A DNA stretch of 64,000 bases from Alkalibacterium sp. MB6 (lineage in GTDB: Bacteria; Bacillota; Bacilli; Lactobacillales; Carnobacteriaceae_A): NCBI RefSeq assembly GCF_009935905.1, contig NZ_PREX01000008.1, positions 24,567 through 88,566 on the forward strand. The letters are read 5' to 3'. This document shows positions 18,720-29,718 of the stretch, one piece after another (the stretch's first letter is position 1; each line of letters begins with the position of its first letter). The notes beneath the pieces were generated by a model. The model saw nothing but the letters and a program-made list of their open reading frames with translations, made no database searches and was not told the DNA's origin. Both the position numbers and the translations under genes were made by a program.

Positions 18720-19562
18720 ATGAATAGTCTGACATTAAATACACATGCATGGATGGAAGAGAATCCCATGGGCAAGTTAGAAGACATCGCAAGTGTCATT
18801 GCTCAAGGAAACTTCGAAATGATTGCCTTACAGGAAATCAATCAGAGTATGGATGCAGAAGAAGTGGAAGATGACACATTCATTCCAGCTTCAGGGGAAA
18901 CCACTCCTGTCCCTATTAAAAAAGATAATTTTGCTTGGTTGTTAGTTAAATTACTGAGAGAGAAGGGCGAGTCTTACTATTGGAGTTGGACAGCGACTCA
19001 TATTGGTTATGATGAGTATGATGAGGGCATTGCCATACTAATGAGGCGCCCTTTTACATCAGAGAGTATCTTAGTGTCAAAAAGTACTGACTACAATTGC
19101 CATTACACGAGACGGATTTTAAAAGCAAATGCAACGTTTGCTGACAGAGACTGGACTGTTTTTTCCGCCCACTATTCTTGGTGGAAGGATGATGAGGGAG
19201 AGGCTCTTTTCTCTTATGAATGGGAAAAAACCTTACCTCACATAGAGAGAAACAAAGGTAAGGCTATACTGTTTATGGGAGATCTGAACAATGAAGCTAA
19301 TGTAAAGGCTGAAGGTTATGAGTTGATTCAACAGACCGCTCCATATTTAAAAGATACCTTTGAGGTGGCTGATGAAAGAGTTGGTTCATCGACCGTTCTA
19401 AGCGCTATCGATGGTTGGGAAAATCAAGGCGGAGAAAAACGCATCGACTATATTTGGAGTACTTTTGATGATGAAGTGGTTGAATACCGAGTCATGTTTG
19501 ACGGTAAAAACGGACCCATTGTCAGTGACCATTTTGGTGTTGCTGTAAAACTTAAACTTTAA
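18720..19562 (+). CDS. mapP: Probable maltose 6'-phosphate phosphatase (EEP family)
   Basis: A 280-residue protein of the endonuclease/exonuclease/phosphatase superfamily. Visible motifs are LTLNTHAW at the start, the metal-binding Glu in ALQEINQ, SAHYSWW, FMGDLNNEAN and the terminal SDHFGV. In Enterococcus faecalis the MapP enzyme beside malT removes phosphate from maltose 6'-phosphate so that maltose phosphorylase can act; this gene occupies the same place, 24 bases after the PTS gene, with malP and pgmB in the same region. The ATG at 18720 has AGGAG at proper spacing; an upstream GTG does not. The superfamily is clear; the substrate is inferred from context. Confidence 0.75.
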   Translation: MNSLTLNTHAWMEENPMGKLEDIASVIAQGNFEMIALQEINQSMDAEEVEDDTFIPASGETTPVPIKKDNFAWLLVKLLREKGESYYWSWTATHIGYDEYDEGIAILMRRPFTSESILVSKSTDYNCHYTRRILKANATFADRDWTVFSAHYSWWKDDEGEALFSYEWEKTLPHIERNKGKAILFMGDLNNEANVKAEGYELIQQTAPYLKDTFEVADERVGSSTVLSAIDGWENQGGEKRIDYIWSTFDDEVVEYRVMFDGKNGPIVSDHFGVAVKLKL

Positions 19563-19600
19563 AAAGAGCACGAGATGTCTACTGACATCCCGTGCTCTTT
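19562..19600 (+). terminator. Terminator after mapP
   Basis: AAAGAGCACG.GATGTC pairs with GACATC.CGTGCTCTTT around the loop TACT, giving a long stem just past the stop codon. Confidence 0.85.
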
Positions 19601-19628
19601 CGCTTTGATATAATAACAATAAGGATAG

Positions 19629-19787
19629 TATTCTACGAACTCAGTTAGTAAATTCACGTGAGTATGGAGAAAAAGGACGGTATTCTACGAACTCAGTTAG
19701 GAAATTTGTGTGAGTATGGAGATAAAGGCCGGCATTCTACGAACTCAGCTAGGAAATTCATATGAGTATGGAGATAAAGGCTATTAT
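19629..19787. repeat. Tandem hairpin locus R2 (three units, 52-bp period)
   Basis: Three copies of a 52-bp unit begin with TTCTACGAACTCAG at 19631, 19683 and 19735. Each holds an imperfect palindrome whose right arm is TGAGTATGGAGA. Here the whole period is conserved, not just the hairpin. The locus fills most of the 348-base gap between the convergent mapP and malH genes. Confidence 0.85.
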
Positions 19788-19835
19788 TAATCGCTAATTC
19801 AATGAAGAAATGTGAACTAAACGGAGCCCAATGTA

Positions 19836-19905
19836 AAAGACACGACCCCATCTAGAGCAGTGAGTAAGTTTCAACTGATCTAAAGGGGTCGTGTCTTTAT
19901 TTTTT
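19836..19905. terminator. Bidirectional terminator between mapP and malH
   Basis: A perfect 14-bp stem (AAAGACACGACCCC / GGGGTCGTGTCTTT) encloses a 35-base loop. T-runs lie on both sides, so it can end the minus-strand malH transcript and any plus-strand read-through. Confidence 0.8.
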
Positions 19906-19910
19906 GACTA

Positions 19911-21248
<1,338 letters not shown>

Positions 21249-21301
21249 TTAAAAATTCCCTTCTATTGTGTTCCTTTAAATTTAGTATATAGTCATCGTG
21301 T

Positions 21302-22921
21302 CTAATCTTCGGACGGTCTACCTAAAAATTCATCGACGGATCGTCTAACTTTCGTTACTTGTAGACCATAAACGACTTGGACGTTCTTATCTTTTACAAT
21401 AACCCCACTTGCGCCAGTTTCTTGACGAAGCACGTTTTCGTCCACTTTATTAGGGTCGTCGACTGTTAAACGTAAGCGAGTGTAGCAGTTGGTCACTGTT
21501 TTAATATTATTGTCTCCACCAAGTGCCGCAACAATGGTAGCAGCAATACCTGCATCTGGAGAAGGATTAGGATCAACGACATCATCGATCAACTGACCAG
21601 CTGTAGTCGCTTTAGCACTTTGATAATCTTTTTTAGAATACAATTTCGTTTGTTCAGACGTATCTTCCCGTCCAATGGTTCTGTAATTAAACTTCTTAAT
21701 TAAGAAGCGGAAGAGTAGGTAATAAATGGCAAAGTAGAGCAAGCCGACTAAAATATAACCCGGCCATCTAGTTGTCCCGACTCCCAAAGGCACGTTGTAG
21801 AGCAAGAAGTCAATGAAGCCATTTGGACCAATAGCTCTGACGTTAAAGAGGTTAAGTGTCACCATACTTAATCCACTCAATACGGAATGAAGAACAAATA
21901 GTACAGGAGCAACGAACATAAATGAGAATTCAATAGGTTCTGTTACACCGGCAATAAATGAAGTGAACGCTGCAGGAATGAGTATCGCGCGAGCTTTCGC
22001 TTTGTTTTCAGGCTTAGCTGTATGATACATAGCCAAACACGCGCCGATTAAACCAAACATTTTAGAAATACCACGAGCATCCCACACTACGCTTTGTGAC
22101 AGTAAGCCAATATTCGGTTGAGCAATTTCAGCAAAGTAAATATTACGTGCCCCTTCAAAGACTTCTCCACCCACTTCTGCAACGCCTCCTAAGGAAGAGT
22201 ATAAGAAAGGCGTATAAACTAAGTGGTGCAAACCTGTTGGAATAAGGAGTCGTTCAAGTGTTCCGTATAAGAACAAACCAAAGTTACCTGAGCGGTTAAT
22301 GAATCCACCTAAGGAATCAATACCGGACTGGACAATAGGCCAGACGAAGCTGAACCCGATAGCGAGAAGAACCACAATAGGAATCAATACAATAAAGACA
22401 AATCGAGAACCGCCATAAATTTGGAAGGCATTGTCGAATTCAATATCGGCGTATTTATTATGAATAAGAGAAATAATGACCCCTAAAATAATACCTAAGA
22501 AAACACCCATATCAAGAATTTGGATACCCATAACCATCGTTTGTCCAGACCCTCTTAAAGCGGTCGGATCAACTAATTGGCCACTTAATTGTAAAAAGTT
22601 ATTCATTGCATTGATAAAGACTAAGTAAGCAAGAACAGAGGTGAAGCCCGCTTCTGCTTTTTTCTTGTCAGCCAAACCAACGGCTATACCCACACAGAAA
22701 ATTAATCCTAAGTTAGTTAGGATAGAAACTAAAGAACCTGAGAGAATCGTTCCAAAACCGGTCAATACCGGATTATCTAAAAAGGGAACGGTTTCGAGTA
22801 GTTGCGCATTTGTAAACAAATTTCCTATAGCGATTAAAATACCGGCAATAGGTAAAATTAAAACAGGTATAAACATCGCTTTTGAGAAACGCTGCATACC
22901 GTTCATGACTTTATCTTTCAT
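21302..22921 (-). CDS. PTS alpha-glucoside EIICB
   Basis: Membrane sugar transporter of 539 residues with an EIIC domain (about 1-410) and a C-terminal EIIB domain whose phosphorylated Cys479 is in VTNCYTRLRLTV. EIIC shows the maltose/glucose-type GTLERLLIPTGLHHLVYTPF segment and the VTEPIEFSFMF segment. It lacks an EIIA domain, so phosphate must come from another EIIA, possibly the C-terminal domain of the EIICBA at 16518. The gene has a GGAGGAAAG ribosome site and lies 56 bases upstream of the GH4 gene in the direction of transcription. Confidence 0.9.
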   Translation of the reverse strand: MKDKVMNGMQRFSKAMFIPVLILPIAGILIAIGNLFTNAQLLETVPFLDNPVLTGFGTILSGSLVSILTNLGLIFCVGIAVGLADKKKAEAGFTSVLAYLVFINAMNNFLQLSGQLVDPTALRGSGQTMVMGIQILDMGVFLGIILGVIISLIHNKYADIEFDNAFQIYGGSRFVFIVLIPIVVLLAIGFSFVWPIVQSGIDSLGGFINRSGNFGLFLYGTLERLLIPTGLHHLVYTPFLYSSLGGVAEVGGEVFEGARNIYFAEIAQPNIGLLSQSVVWDARGISKMFGLIGACLAMYHTAKPENKAKARAILIPAAFTSFIAGVTEPIEFSFMFVAPVLFVLHSVLSGLSMVTLNLFNVRAIGPNGFIDFLLYNVPLGVGTTRWPGYILVGLLYFAIYYLLFRFLIKKFNYRTIGREDTSEQTKLYSKKDYQSAKATTAGQLIDDVVDPNPSPDAGIAATIVAALGGDNNIKTVTNCYTRLRLTVDDPNKVDENVLRQETGASGVIVKDKNVQVVYGLQVTKVRRSVDEFLGRPSED

Positions 22922-22970
22922 CTATCTTTCCTCCAAGTGTTTTTATTTATGAATTAAGTAGAGTATAACG

Positions 22971-22984
22971 TGAAAGCGGTTGAA
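22971..22984 (-). promoter_or_regulatory. Candidate cre before the EIICB gene
   Basis: On the minus strand TTCAACCGCTTTCA has a perfect right half (CGCTTTCA) of a CcpA site and a weaker left half. It lies about 50 bases before the EIICB start. This is a motif match only. Confidence 0.35.
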
Positions 22985-23007
22985 CTGTCAGGTGTTCTGA
23001 CGAGTAA

Positions 23008-23039
23008 GAAACGTGTTCCGCCAAAGCGAAACACGTTTC
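23008..23039 (-). terminator. Hairpin between rpiR and EIICB genes
   Basis: GAAACGTGTTCCGC pairs with GCGAAACACGTTTC (one mismatch) around a CAAA loop. It follows the rpiR gene on the minus strand. No long T-run is present, so it may attenuate rather than end transcription. Confidence 0.5.
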
Positions 23040-23058
23040 ATATCATTTAATGACATAA

Positions 23059-23817
23059 TTACTCTTGAATTAAGTGGTTGAGGTAATGCTCGACGATGTA
23101 TTCAAATGACAATAGGACACATGGGAAGAACACATTCGGTAACATGTTTCGATCATCCAACTTATTTGTATCGTAAATAGGGATAGTCAAATCCGACAGG
23201 TTGGCGATTCGGTTATCAGAGTTTTGGGTAAAGGAGACAGTGAATATGTCTGCCTCAGACGCCTTTTTCAATTTACTATAGACTTGCTCGGTTTCACCAG
23301 ATTTAGAAATAACCAACATAGCTCCTATATCTTCCAGGTTATTTTCAAATATACCTAGAGAATCAGAACCGCTAGATAAGATGGCTTTTCTACCAAGAAC
23401 CAATAATTTCTTGTAAATGTATTCAGCGATAATTTTAGAGAACCCTGTTGCATAAATAAAGGTGTACGTCTCTTTTTTGAGTAGGATATGTTCTATAAAT
23501 AAATCAAGTTTCTCTTCTGATAAATCCGATAGCATAGTCGAAAAGTCATAATTTAATAGAGTCCCCTCTGTAGAAAATGGATCGTTCTCTGCCCTTTTGA
23601 TAAGAGGAAGCAAAGAATAATACATATCTGTGAAGCCGGAATACCCCATTTTTTTTGATAAACGAATCACAGAAGCAGGTGAGGTAAAGGTTTCTTTTGC
23701 GACAGCCCTAACGCCCATGTCTTGAATGTCAGAGATGTTTTTGACGATATAAGCCAATATATCTTCTTCAAGTGTGGTTAAGTGCTTTCCAGCAGTTAAT
23801 TTGTTTAAATCAATCAC
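23059..23817 (-). CDS. RpiR/MurR-family regulator of the alpha-glucoside operon
   Basis: A 252-residue transcription factor with an N-terminal helix-turn-helix of the RpiR type (around VRAVAKETFTSPASVIRLSKKMGYSGFTD) and a C-terminal SIS sugar-phosphate-binding domain (YATGFSKIIAEYIYKKL onward, with VISKSGETEQV). The start is GTG, preceded by AAGAAGGG. It lies directly upstream of the PTS and GH4 genes on the same strand, like GlvR in Bacillus subtilis, and is probably a phospho-alpha-glucoside-responsive activator of them. Confidence 0.88.
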   Translation of the reverse strand: MIDLNKLTAGKHLTTLEEDILAYIVKNISDIQDMGVRAVAKETFTSPASVIRLSKKMGYSGFTDMYYSLLPLIKRAENDPFSTEGTLLNYDFSTMLSDLSEEKLDLFIEHILLKKETYTFIYATGFSKIIAEYIYKKLLVLGRKAILSSGSDSLGIFENNLEDIGAMLVISKSGETEQVYSKLKKASEADIFTVSFTQNSDNRIANLSDLTIPIYDTNKLDDRNMLPNVFFPCVLLSFEYIVEHYLNHLIQE

Positions 23818-24050
23818 GAGTAGCCCTTCTTTCTTTAAGCGGATAGTATTTATTTAGGAGGCATTGCTCTAATAGGTTATGACAATAATCTCCTTCATTA
23901 TAAGACTAACCGTCAGGAATGGACAATCCTTTTAGTAAATAATAAAAAGAAGCAGAATGGTTCTTTATTGAAGCAAGGCGTCTGTTGTACAATAGAGAAA
24001 AGAGTTAAATGTGAAGAATATAAAAGACAGCAGTAGAGAGGATTAGATTG

Positions 24051-25583
24051 ATGAGTCATTATTCTTTGGGAGTCGACATAGGAACAACCAGTACGAAAGC
24101 CGTTTTATTTAATGAAACGGGGGAGCATATCCATCAAGCAACAGTTGAATACCCTTTGTTGACGTCTGAACCAAAAGCTGCAGAACAAGATCCGGATGAA
24201 ATAGTAGAAGCTGTGAAGCTGGCTATTAAAGCAATAGTCGATTACTTATCCGCAGATATAAGCCATTTGACCGTTGTTTCTTTCAGTGCAGCGATGCATA
24301 GTGTGTTGGCGGTTGATGCAAAAGGAAAGCCATTGACTGCTTCGATTACGTGGGCTGATCAACGGGCAGAAGCGTATGCTAAACAGTTACGAGAAGGAAA
24401 TGGGCAGGCTATTTATGAAAAAACGGGTACGCCTATTCACCCGATGTCTCCTTTGGTCAAACTCTTGTGGTTGAAAGAAGAGAAGGCGTCTATCTTCGAA
24501 AAGGCTCACCGGTTTGTAGGCATCAAAGAGTATGTCTTTTTCCATCTGTTTGGAGAATGGGTTGTTGATCACTCGATTGCGTCAGCTACGGGATTGTTTA
24601 ATATGTACACAATGGACTGGGACGAAGAAGCGCTAGAACTGGCAGGAATCCAGTCTAGTCAGCTATCCAGGTTAGTGCCAACAACAGAGATTTTTACTAA
24701 AATGAAAAAGGAACGTGCTCAAGAATTGGGTTTGCCTCCTTCAATCCCTGTTGTCATTGGAGCCAATGATGGTTGCTTAGCGAATTTAGGTGTGAATGCT
24801 ATCCAACCGGGAGTCGTTGCTGTGACAATCGGAACAAGTGGTGCCATTCGAACGGTTTCTGATAAACCCGTATCCGATTCGAAAGGTCGTATTTTTTCAT
24901 ATGCTTTGACTGAAAATCATTGGGTCATCGGAGGACCGGTAAATAGTGGCGGAATGATATTAAGGTGGCTCCGTGATGAACTCTGCCAAGAAGAAGTTCA
25001 AGAAGCCGAGTTAACAGGGGAAGACCCTTATCATTTAATCACGAAAAAAATAGCTGAAGTGAAAGCTGGATCGGAAGGCCTTCTGTTTCACCCGTATCTC
25101 GCAGGTGAACGGGCGCCTTCTTGGAATGCTAATGCCAGAGGCTCTTTTTTCGGACTGGCGCTTCAACACAAAAGAGAGCATATGATGCGGGCTGTTTTAG
25201 AAGGGATCAATATGAATATGTATATGGTCTTTTTAGCCTTGGAAGAACTGATAGGCATACCTGATAAAATACACGCAACAGGTGGCTTTGCCCAGTCAGA
25301 TGTCTGGCGTCAGATGCTGGCAGATATTTTCAATCAAGAGGTTCATGTATCTCAGACGGTTGAAAGTTCTTGCCTGGGTGCCGTCGTTTTAGGACGATAC
25401 GCTATTGGGGAATTGAGTGACTTGAGCGATGTCAAAGATATGGTAAGCATCAAAGAAGTCAGCACACCTGATAAAGAATTAGTCACTATTTACCAAGAGT
25501 TGATGCCTTTATATATACGCTTAAGCCGCCTATTCGAAAAAGAGTACGAGGCGATTACTGACTTTCAACAAACATACAAATAA
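24051..25583 (+). CDS. gntK: Gluconokinase (FGGY family)
   Basis: Sugar kinase of 510 residues; phosphorylates gluconate to 6-phosphogluconate. It starts YSLGVDIGTTSTKAVLF, the phosphate-binding motif of FGGY kinases, and has MHSVLAVD, ITWADQRA, GTPIHPMSPLVKL and GANDGCLANLG, typical of the gluconate subgroup. The ATG at 24051 is preferred over the TTG just before it because AGAGAGG then has good spacing. It stands alone: no gluconate transporter or 6-phosphogluconate dehydrogenase is beside it. Other FGGY substrates remain possible. Confidence 0.85.
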   Translation: MSHYSLGVDIGTTSTKAVLFNETGEHIHQATVEYPLLTSEPKAAEQDPDEIVEAVKLAIKAIVDYLSADISHLTVVSFSAAMHSVLAVDAKGKPLTASITWADQRAEAYAKQLREGNGQAIYEKTGTPIHPMSPLVKLLWLKEEKASIFEKAHRFVGIKEYVFFHLFGEWVVDHSIASATGLFNMYTMDWDEEALELAGIQSSQLSRLVPTTEIFTKMKKERAQELGLPPSIPVVIGANDGCLANLGVNAIQPGVVAVTIGTSGAIRTVSDKPVSDSKGRIFSYALTENHWVIGGPVNSGGMILRWLRDELCQEEVQEAELTGEDPYHLITKKIAEVKAGSEGLLFHPYLAGERAPSWNANARGSFFGLALQHKREHMMRAVLEGINMNMYMVFLALEELIGIPDKIHATGGFAQSDVWRQMLADIFNQEVHVSQTVESSCLGAVVLGRYAIGELSDLSDVKDMVSIKEVSTPDKELVTIYQELMPLYIRLSRLFEKEYEAITDFQQTYK

Positions 25584-25588
25584 TTATG

Positions 25589-25628
25589 AACACACCCATT
25601 TGGATGATGTCTAAATGGGTGTGTTTTG
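25589..25628 (+). terminator. Terminator after gntK
   Basis: A perfect 13-bp stem (AACACACCCATTT / AAATGGGTGTGTT) is followed by TTT. Confidence 0.85.
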
Positions 25629-25833
25629 CATTGACCTCAAGTAGCTAGTAAATTGAATGAAGGTATTAAAAAGTGAATACAAGCGATTTCTACATGTGTA
25701 ATATACACTGTTTATCCTTTATTTGTGTATAAACGATAAATAATATTCTTTTTTGCGCTTTTATATTGCATAAATAACTACAAGGTGGTAAGATGCTTTA
25801 CATTGAAGAGAACAATTAAGGGGACGACATCAT

Positions 25834-27312
25834 ATGACAAAATCAGTTAAGCATTTCTTTTTAATACTCATTGCATTAGTCAGCTGCTTCCTGCCTACTA
25901 TGACAGTATCGGCTGAAGACGGATCGGCATTGCAGCGCATTCAAGACGAAGGGGTTCTGACGATTGGAACCAGCGCAGACTTCCCACCGTTTGAATTTTA
26001 CGCTGTGGTGGACGGGGAACGTCGCGCTGTAGGGATGGATATCTTTATCGCAGAAAAAATTGCGGATGATTTAGGTGTGGAACTAGAAATTCAAGACATT
26101 GGCTTTGACAGTTTGTTGCCGGCTTTGGAAGCTCGAAACGTCGACATGGTTATAGCCGGGATGACACCGACGCCAGAGAGACGTAAGAGTGTAGATTTCT
26201 CAGAAATTTATTTTAAAACATTCCAAAATATTATGGTTAAAGCAGAAGACCAAGACGTATACAGTTCTATAGAATCATTAAATGGAATGAGAATTGGTGT
26301 ACAAGCTAGTTCTTTACAAGAACAATTAGCAAGCCAAATTGATAATCCTGAACTGATGACGTTAACTGACTTAAACGACTTACTATTAGCATTGAAAACG
26401 AATCGTTTGGATGCCGTTATAATGCAAGGGCCAAATGCTGAAGCTCATGCGGCTAACGATGAAGACTTACATACGTTTGTAGGTGGGTTTGAAATGGACG
26501 ATGATGACCAAGGATCTGCCATTGCTTTTAGAAAAAATGAAGATTCTTTGGTTGAAGCTGTCAACGAAAGCTTGAATGAAATTGAAGAACAAGGCCTAAT
26601 TGAAGACTACCTCGCCCAAGCCGGAGAGTATATGGCAGTATCTGAAGTGAACGAAGACGGCGAAGAAGTGGAAGATGGATTTGTATCAAGTTATTGGGAA
26701 TACTTTTGGGATGGGACCATGCTGACTCTATTTATTTCAGCAGTCTCTGTATTTATCGGTATGATACTTGGCGCTTTGCTCGCTTTCAAGCGTTTATCTA
26801 AGAATACTTTCGTGAGAGTGGTGGCTACCGCTTACGTTGAATTTGTCCGTGGTACCCCTATGATGATTCAAGTCATGTTTATCTATTTTGCCTCTGGTAT
26901 ATTCTTTGATTTGCCAGCATTAGCAGCCGGAATTATAGCCGTGTCATTGAACTCAGGAGCATATATTTGCGAAATTGTCCGTAGTGGATTAGGTTCAGTA
27001 AATAAAGGTCAAGAAGAAGCCGCCAGAAGTTTAGGGATGAGCAAGAAGCAATCCATGCGTCATATTATTTTCCCACAAGCACTGAAGAATATATGGCCTG
27101 CTTTAGGAAATGAGTTTATCACAATCATTAAAGAGTCGTCTATTGTGTCTGTTATTGGTGTAGGCGAATTGATTTTCCAAACACGAGTCGTTCGTTCGAT
27201 CTCATTCCAAGGGATATTACCACTATTTGTAAGTATGTTAATTTACTTTGTGTTGACATTCAGCTTAACTAAACTATTGAACTACTATGAAGGGAAAATG
27301 AGCCATGATTAA
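25834..27312 (+). CDS. Polar amino acid ABC transporter, fused binding protein and permease
   Basis: A 492-residue fusion as in GlnP-type transporters of lactic acid bacteria. A signal peptide (residues 1-28, ending VSAED) is followed by one amino-acid-binding domain ([15 protein letters not shown] to about 265) and a membrane permease (about 285-490) with the coupling motif [22 protein letters not shown]. The binding pocket segment [12 protein letters not shown] is typical of family 3 binding proteins. It overlaps the ATPase gene by eight bases. Glutamine, arginine or histidine are plausible ligands; I cannot choose. Confidence 0.9.
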   Translation: MTKSVKHFFLILIALVSCFLPTMTVSAEDGSALQRIQDEGVLTIGTSADFPPFEFYAVVDGERRAVGMDIFIAEKIADDLGVELEIQDIGFDSLLPALEARNVDMVIAGMTPTPERRKSVDFSEIYFKTFQNIMVKAEDQDVYSSIESLNGMRIGVQASSLQEQLASQIDNPELMTLTDLNDLLLALKTNRLDAVIMQGPNAEAHAANDEDLHTFVGGFEMDDDDQGSAIAFRKNEDSLVEAVNESLNEIEEQGLIEDYLAQAGEYMAVSEVNEDGEEVEDGFVSSYWEYFWDGTMLTLFISAVSVFIGMILGALLAFKRLSKNTFVRVVATAYVEFVRGTPMMIQVMFIYFASGIFFDLPALAAGIIAVSLNSGAYICEIVRSGLGSVNKGQEEAARSLGMSKKQSMRHIIFPQALKNIWPALGNEFITIIKESSIVSVIGVGELIFQTRVVRSISFQGILPLFVSMLIYFVLTFSLTKLLNYYEGKMSHD

Positions 27313-28030
27313 AGTAAACCATTTAAAGAAATCATTTGGAAAAAATGAAGTGTTGTCTGACATAAATGAAGAGATTCAAAAAGGGGAAGTGGTTGTAGTT
27401 ATTGGTCCTTCAGGATCAGGGAAATCCACTTTTCTACGTTGCTTGAATATGTTAGAAAAACCGTCGGATGGCGAAATCGTTTTTGAAGGTACAAGTTTGA
27501 CTGGGCTAAAAGAGCAAGAGTTAAATCAATTACGTCAAAAAATGGGAATGGTATTCCAGCAATTCAATCTCTTTCCTCATAAAACAGCTTTAGAAAACGT
27601 CACGATTGCACCAATCAAAGTCAAAGGAGTACCAGAGTGGGAAGCTCAGCAAGATGGTACGCGAATTCTGGAGCAAGTCGGCTTGGCAGATAAAGTAGAT
27701 GCTTACCCATCCAGTTTATCCGGTGGGCAACAACAGCGTGTCGCTATTGCCCGTGCATTAGCAATGAATCCGGACGTGATGTTGTTCGATGAGCCAACCT
27801 CTGCGCTGGATCCAGAGATGGTCGGAGAAGTTCTTAAAGTAATGAAAGACTTGGCCAATTCGGGTATGACCATGGTAGTGGTCACGCATGAAATGGGCTT
27901 CGCCAAAGAAGTAGCTGACCGCGTCATCTTCATGGATGGTGGTTATGTTGTCGAACAAGGCGTGCCGGAAGACATCTTCACTCATCCACAACACGAAAGA
28001 ACCCAGGACTTCCTGGCAAAAGTACTTTAA
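27305..28030 (+). CDS. Polar amino acid ABC transporter ATPase
   Basis: ATP-binding subunit of 241 residues for the preceding fused transporter. Walker A is GPSGSGKST, the signature is [15 protein letters not shown] and Walker B is [15 protein letters not shown], as in GlnQ. It starts inside the last codons of the permease gene, so the pair is translationally coupled. A hairpin terminator follows at 28044-28080. Confidence 0.93.
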   Translation: MIKVNHLKKSFGKNEVLSDINEEIQKGEVVVVIGPSGSGKSTFLRCLNMLEKPSDGEIVFEGTSLTGLKEQELNQLRQKMGMVFQQFNLFPHKTALENVTIAPIKVKGVPEWEAQQDGTRILEQVGLADKVDAYPSSLSGGQQQRVAIARALAMNPDVMLFDEPTSALDPEMVGEVLKVMKDLANSGMTMVVVTHEMGFAKEVADRVIFMDGGYVVEQGVPEDIFTHPQHERTQDFLAKVL

Positions 28031-28043
28031 TTTAATCTGATGG

Positions 28044-28080
28044 GACACGAAATGACCTGTGGAAGTTGTTTCGTGTTTTT
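28044..28080 (+). terminator. Terminator after the amino acid ABC operon
   Basis: GACACGAAA pairs with TTTCGTGTT, followed by TTTTT. Confidence 0.7.
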
Positions 28081-28102
28081 AATTTGGCCAACAGTTAACC
28101 AG

Positions 28103-28246
28103 TAACTCCGAGTTGCCTAGAGAGCGGCTCTCTGAGCAACTCGGAGTTAAGTACAAACATGAGTTGCTTAGATAACGATTCTCTAAGCAACTCAACATAG
28201 TACGTATTAGGTGAACTGCTTAGAGAGGGCGTCTCTAAGCAACTTA
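28103..28246. repeat. Tandem hairpin locus R3 (three units, 51-52-bp period)
   Basis: Three palindromes start at 28110 (GAGTTGCCTAGAGAG), 28161 (GAGTTGCTTAGATAA) and 28213 (GAACTGCTTAGAGAG). Each has a complementary arm ending ...TAAGCAACTC or close to it, with stems of 12 or more base pairs. The repeat lies between convergent genes and fills the gap. Confidence 0.85.
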
Positions 28247-28274
28247 TCTATTTATCACTATTCTCAACTATCAT

Positions 28275-28320
28275 AAAAGACCAAGTAGTCTTCCTGAGTA
28301 GGAAAGTGACTTGGTCTTTT
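28275..28320 (-). terminator. Terminator after the HTH gene
   Basis: A perfect 12-bp stem (AAAAGACCAAGT / ACTTGGTCTTTT) on the 3' side of the minus-strand HTH gene, with T-runs readable both ways. Confidence 0.8.
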
Positions 28321-28326
28321 ACTGAC

Positions 28327-28542
28327 TTAATAAACATCGTCCGGTCGGTATTCTAAAATATCCCCGGGTTGGCAATCTAAAGCTTTGCAAATCTCATCTA
28401 GTGTATTTAAGCGAATCGCTTTTGCTTTGCCATTTTTTAAAATCGAAATATTAGACATCGTAATGCCTACTCGTTCAGACAATTCCGTCACACTCATTTT
28501 ACGCTTAGCTAACATCACATCAATATTAATCACAATAGTCAT
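28327..28542 (-). CDS. Small Cro/CI-type HTH regulator
   Basis: A 71-residue protein made almost entirely of one helix-turn-helix domain (LAKRKMSVTELSERVGITMS to AKAIRLNTLDEICKAL), ending CQPGDILEYRPDD as in the YozG-like family. It lies 10 bases after a DUF2975 membrane protein gene on the same strand, a pairing seen repeatedly in Firmicutes. It probably regulates its own operon. Ribosome site GAGGTGTG precedes the ATG. Confidence 0.85.
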   Translation of the reverse strand: MTIVINIDVMLAKRKMSVTELSERVGITMSNISILKNGKAKAIRLNTLDEICKALDCQPGDILEYRPDDVY

Positions 28543-28552
28543 TTGTCACACC

Positions 28553-29026
28553 TCATATCGTCCACTTATTTTCTTCTTTAAGTTCAATTGCTTTTTCGAA
28601 CAACTCTTGAAGGACAGCCACTAAAGTAGCCAGCACAAAGGAGGCAAAAACAGGTAGGGCGCCGACGATAACGAGTCCTGGTGCGTCATCGATTTCCGCT
28701 AACATAAAAATAAAAGGCAGAATGACAGTGAAAATGCCACTGAAAGCAAGTGCGCTATATTTAATCCTTTTTAACAAAGTCACCGCTTCTTTTGAAAAAG
28801 CATTATCCTTCTCTATATAATTTAAAACAAAGTAAGACTGCATCAAACCATACAAAAAGGGAAGAACTGATAAATATAAACCAATAACAATAGGATAAAG
28901 GATGTGATCAAGGTCTGGATTAGCAGGGTTAGTTAATAGCCAAGGAATGCCCACGGCAGCAAGTATCAAAACAGGGAACGCGAGTAATAATATGGCTCCT
29001 TTTAGAAGCATCGTCGATTGTTTCAT
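28553..29026 (-). CDS. DUF2975-type membrane protein
   Basis: A 157-residue protein with four predicted membrane helices and a charged C-terminal tail (ELFEKAIELKEENKWTI), the pattern of DUF2975 proteins that accompany YozG-like HTH regulators. It is one of two tandem paralogs here; the other (29046-29522) shares the layout and the same ending KKAVALKEE. Function unknown; the HTH partner suggests a membrane-linked regulatory unit. Confidence 0.75.
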   Translation of the reverse strand: MKQSTMLLKGAILLLAFPVLILAAVGIPWLLTNPANPDLDHILYPIVIGLYLSVLPFLYGLMQSYFVLNYIEKDNAFSKEAVTLLKRIKYSALAFSGIFTVILPFIFMLAEIDDAPGLVIVGALPVFASFVLATLVAVLQELFEKAIELKEENKWTI

Positions 29027-29045
29027 TATAAATCCCTCTTTTACA

Positions 29046-29522
29046 TTATATAGTCAAATCGGTTTCTTCTTTTAATGCGACAGCCTTTTTGATAAGCGAT
29101 TGGAGAATGGCCGCGACTACTGAAATAATGAAAGAAGCAAAGGTAATCATTAATGCCAGTAAAGATATGCCTGGTTGACCGGCATTTTCTGTGTGTATAA
29201 AGACCAAACCGATAATGTATAAGATTCCAATACTCAAGGCGCAGATTTTGATGATCTTTAACGCATGAACGGATGGATTAGAAAAAGGCTTATCCTGGTC
29301 TATATGCCTTAATAATAAAAAGGCCTGGTATAGAGCCATAAAAAAAGGAAGAGTCGTCAAGTAAATACCAATCAAAAGGGGATACCTCAAATGTGCGAAT
29401 TCAGGAGCGCTTTTAGCGAAGTATTTAGCCATTTGCGGCAACCAGAACACACATAGGCCTAGAACAATAAAGCCAATACCAAAAATCGTTACCCTTAAAT
29501 AGCTTGTACGTTTTATTTTCAT
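29046..29522 (-). CDS. DUF2975-type membrane protein, paralog
   Basis: A 158-residue protein with four predicted membrane helices, upstream of and paralogous to the gene at 28553-29026; both have HIDQDKPFS/YIEKDNAFS and a C-terminal LKEE motif. First gene of the three-gene minus-strand operon. No function is known for the family that I can state with confidence. Confidence 0.75.
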   Translation of the reverse strand: MKIKRTSYLRVTIFGIGFIVLGLCVFWLPQMAKYFAKSAPEFAHLRYPLLIGIYLTTLPFFMALYQAFLLLRHIDQDKPFSNPSVHALKIIKICALSIGILYIIGLVFIHTENAGQPGISLLALMITFASFIISVVAAILQSLIKKAVALKEETDLTI

Positions 29523-29718
29523 TTAACACACCTCTTCGATGAATTTAACTGAATTATAAACCAAAATTTATCGAGAAACAATAAATAATAATTGATTTAC
29601 ATAAAACTTAAGAATTAACTCAAGACTAATTTATAATTATACTCTTGTATACGAGAAGCGTTCGTTCTAAAATAGAGTTAGTTCAAACCATAAACAAACT
29701 TACAAACGGAGGGTTACC

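Noticed and set aside
19629..19787. CRISPR array
   Set aside because: Only three units, with the whole 52-bp period repeated and no unique spacers; no cas genes in the window.
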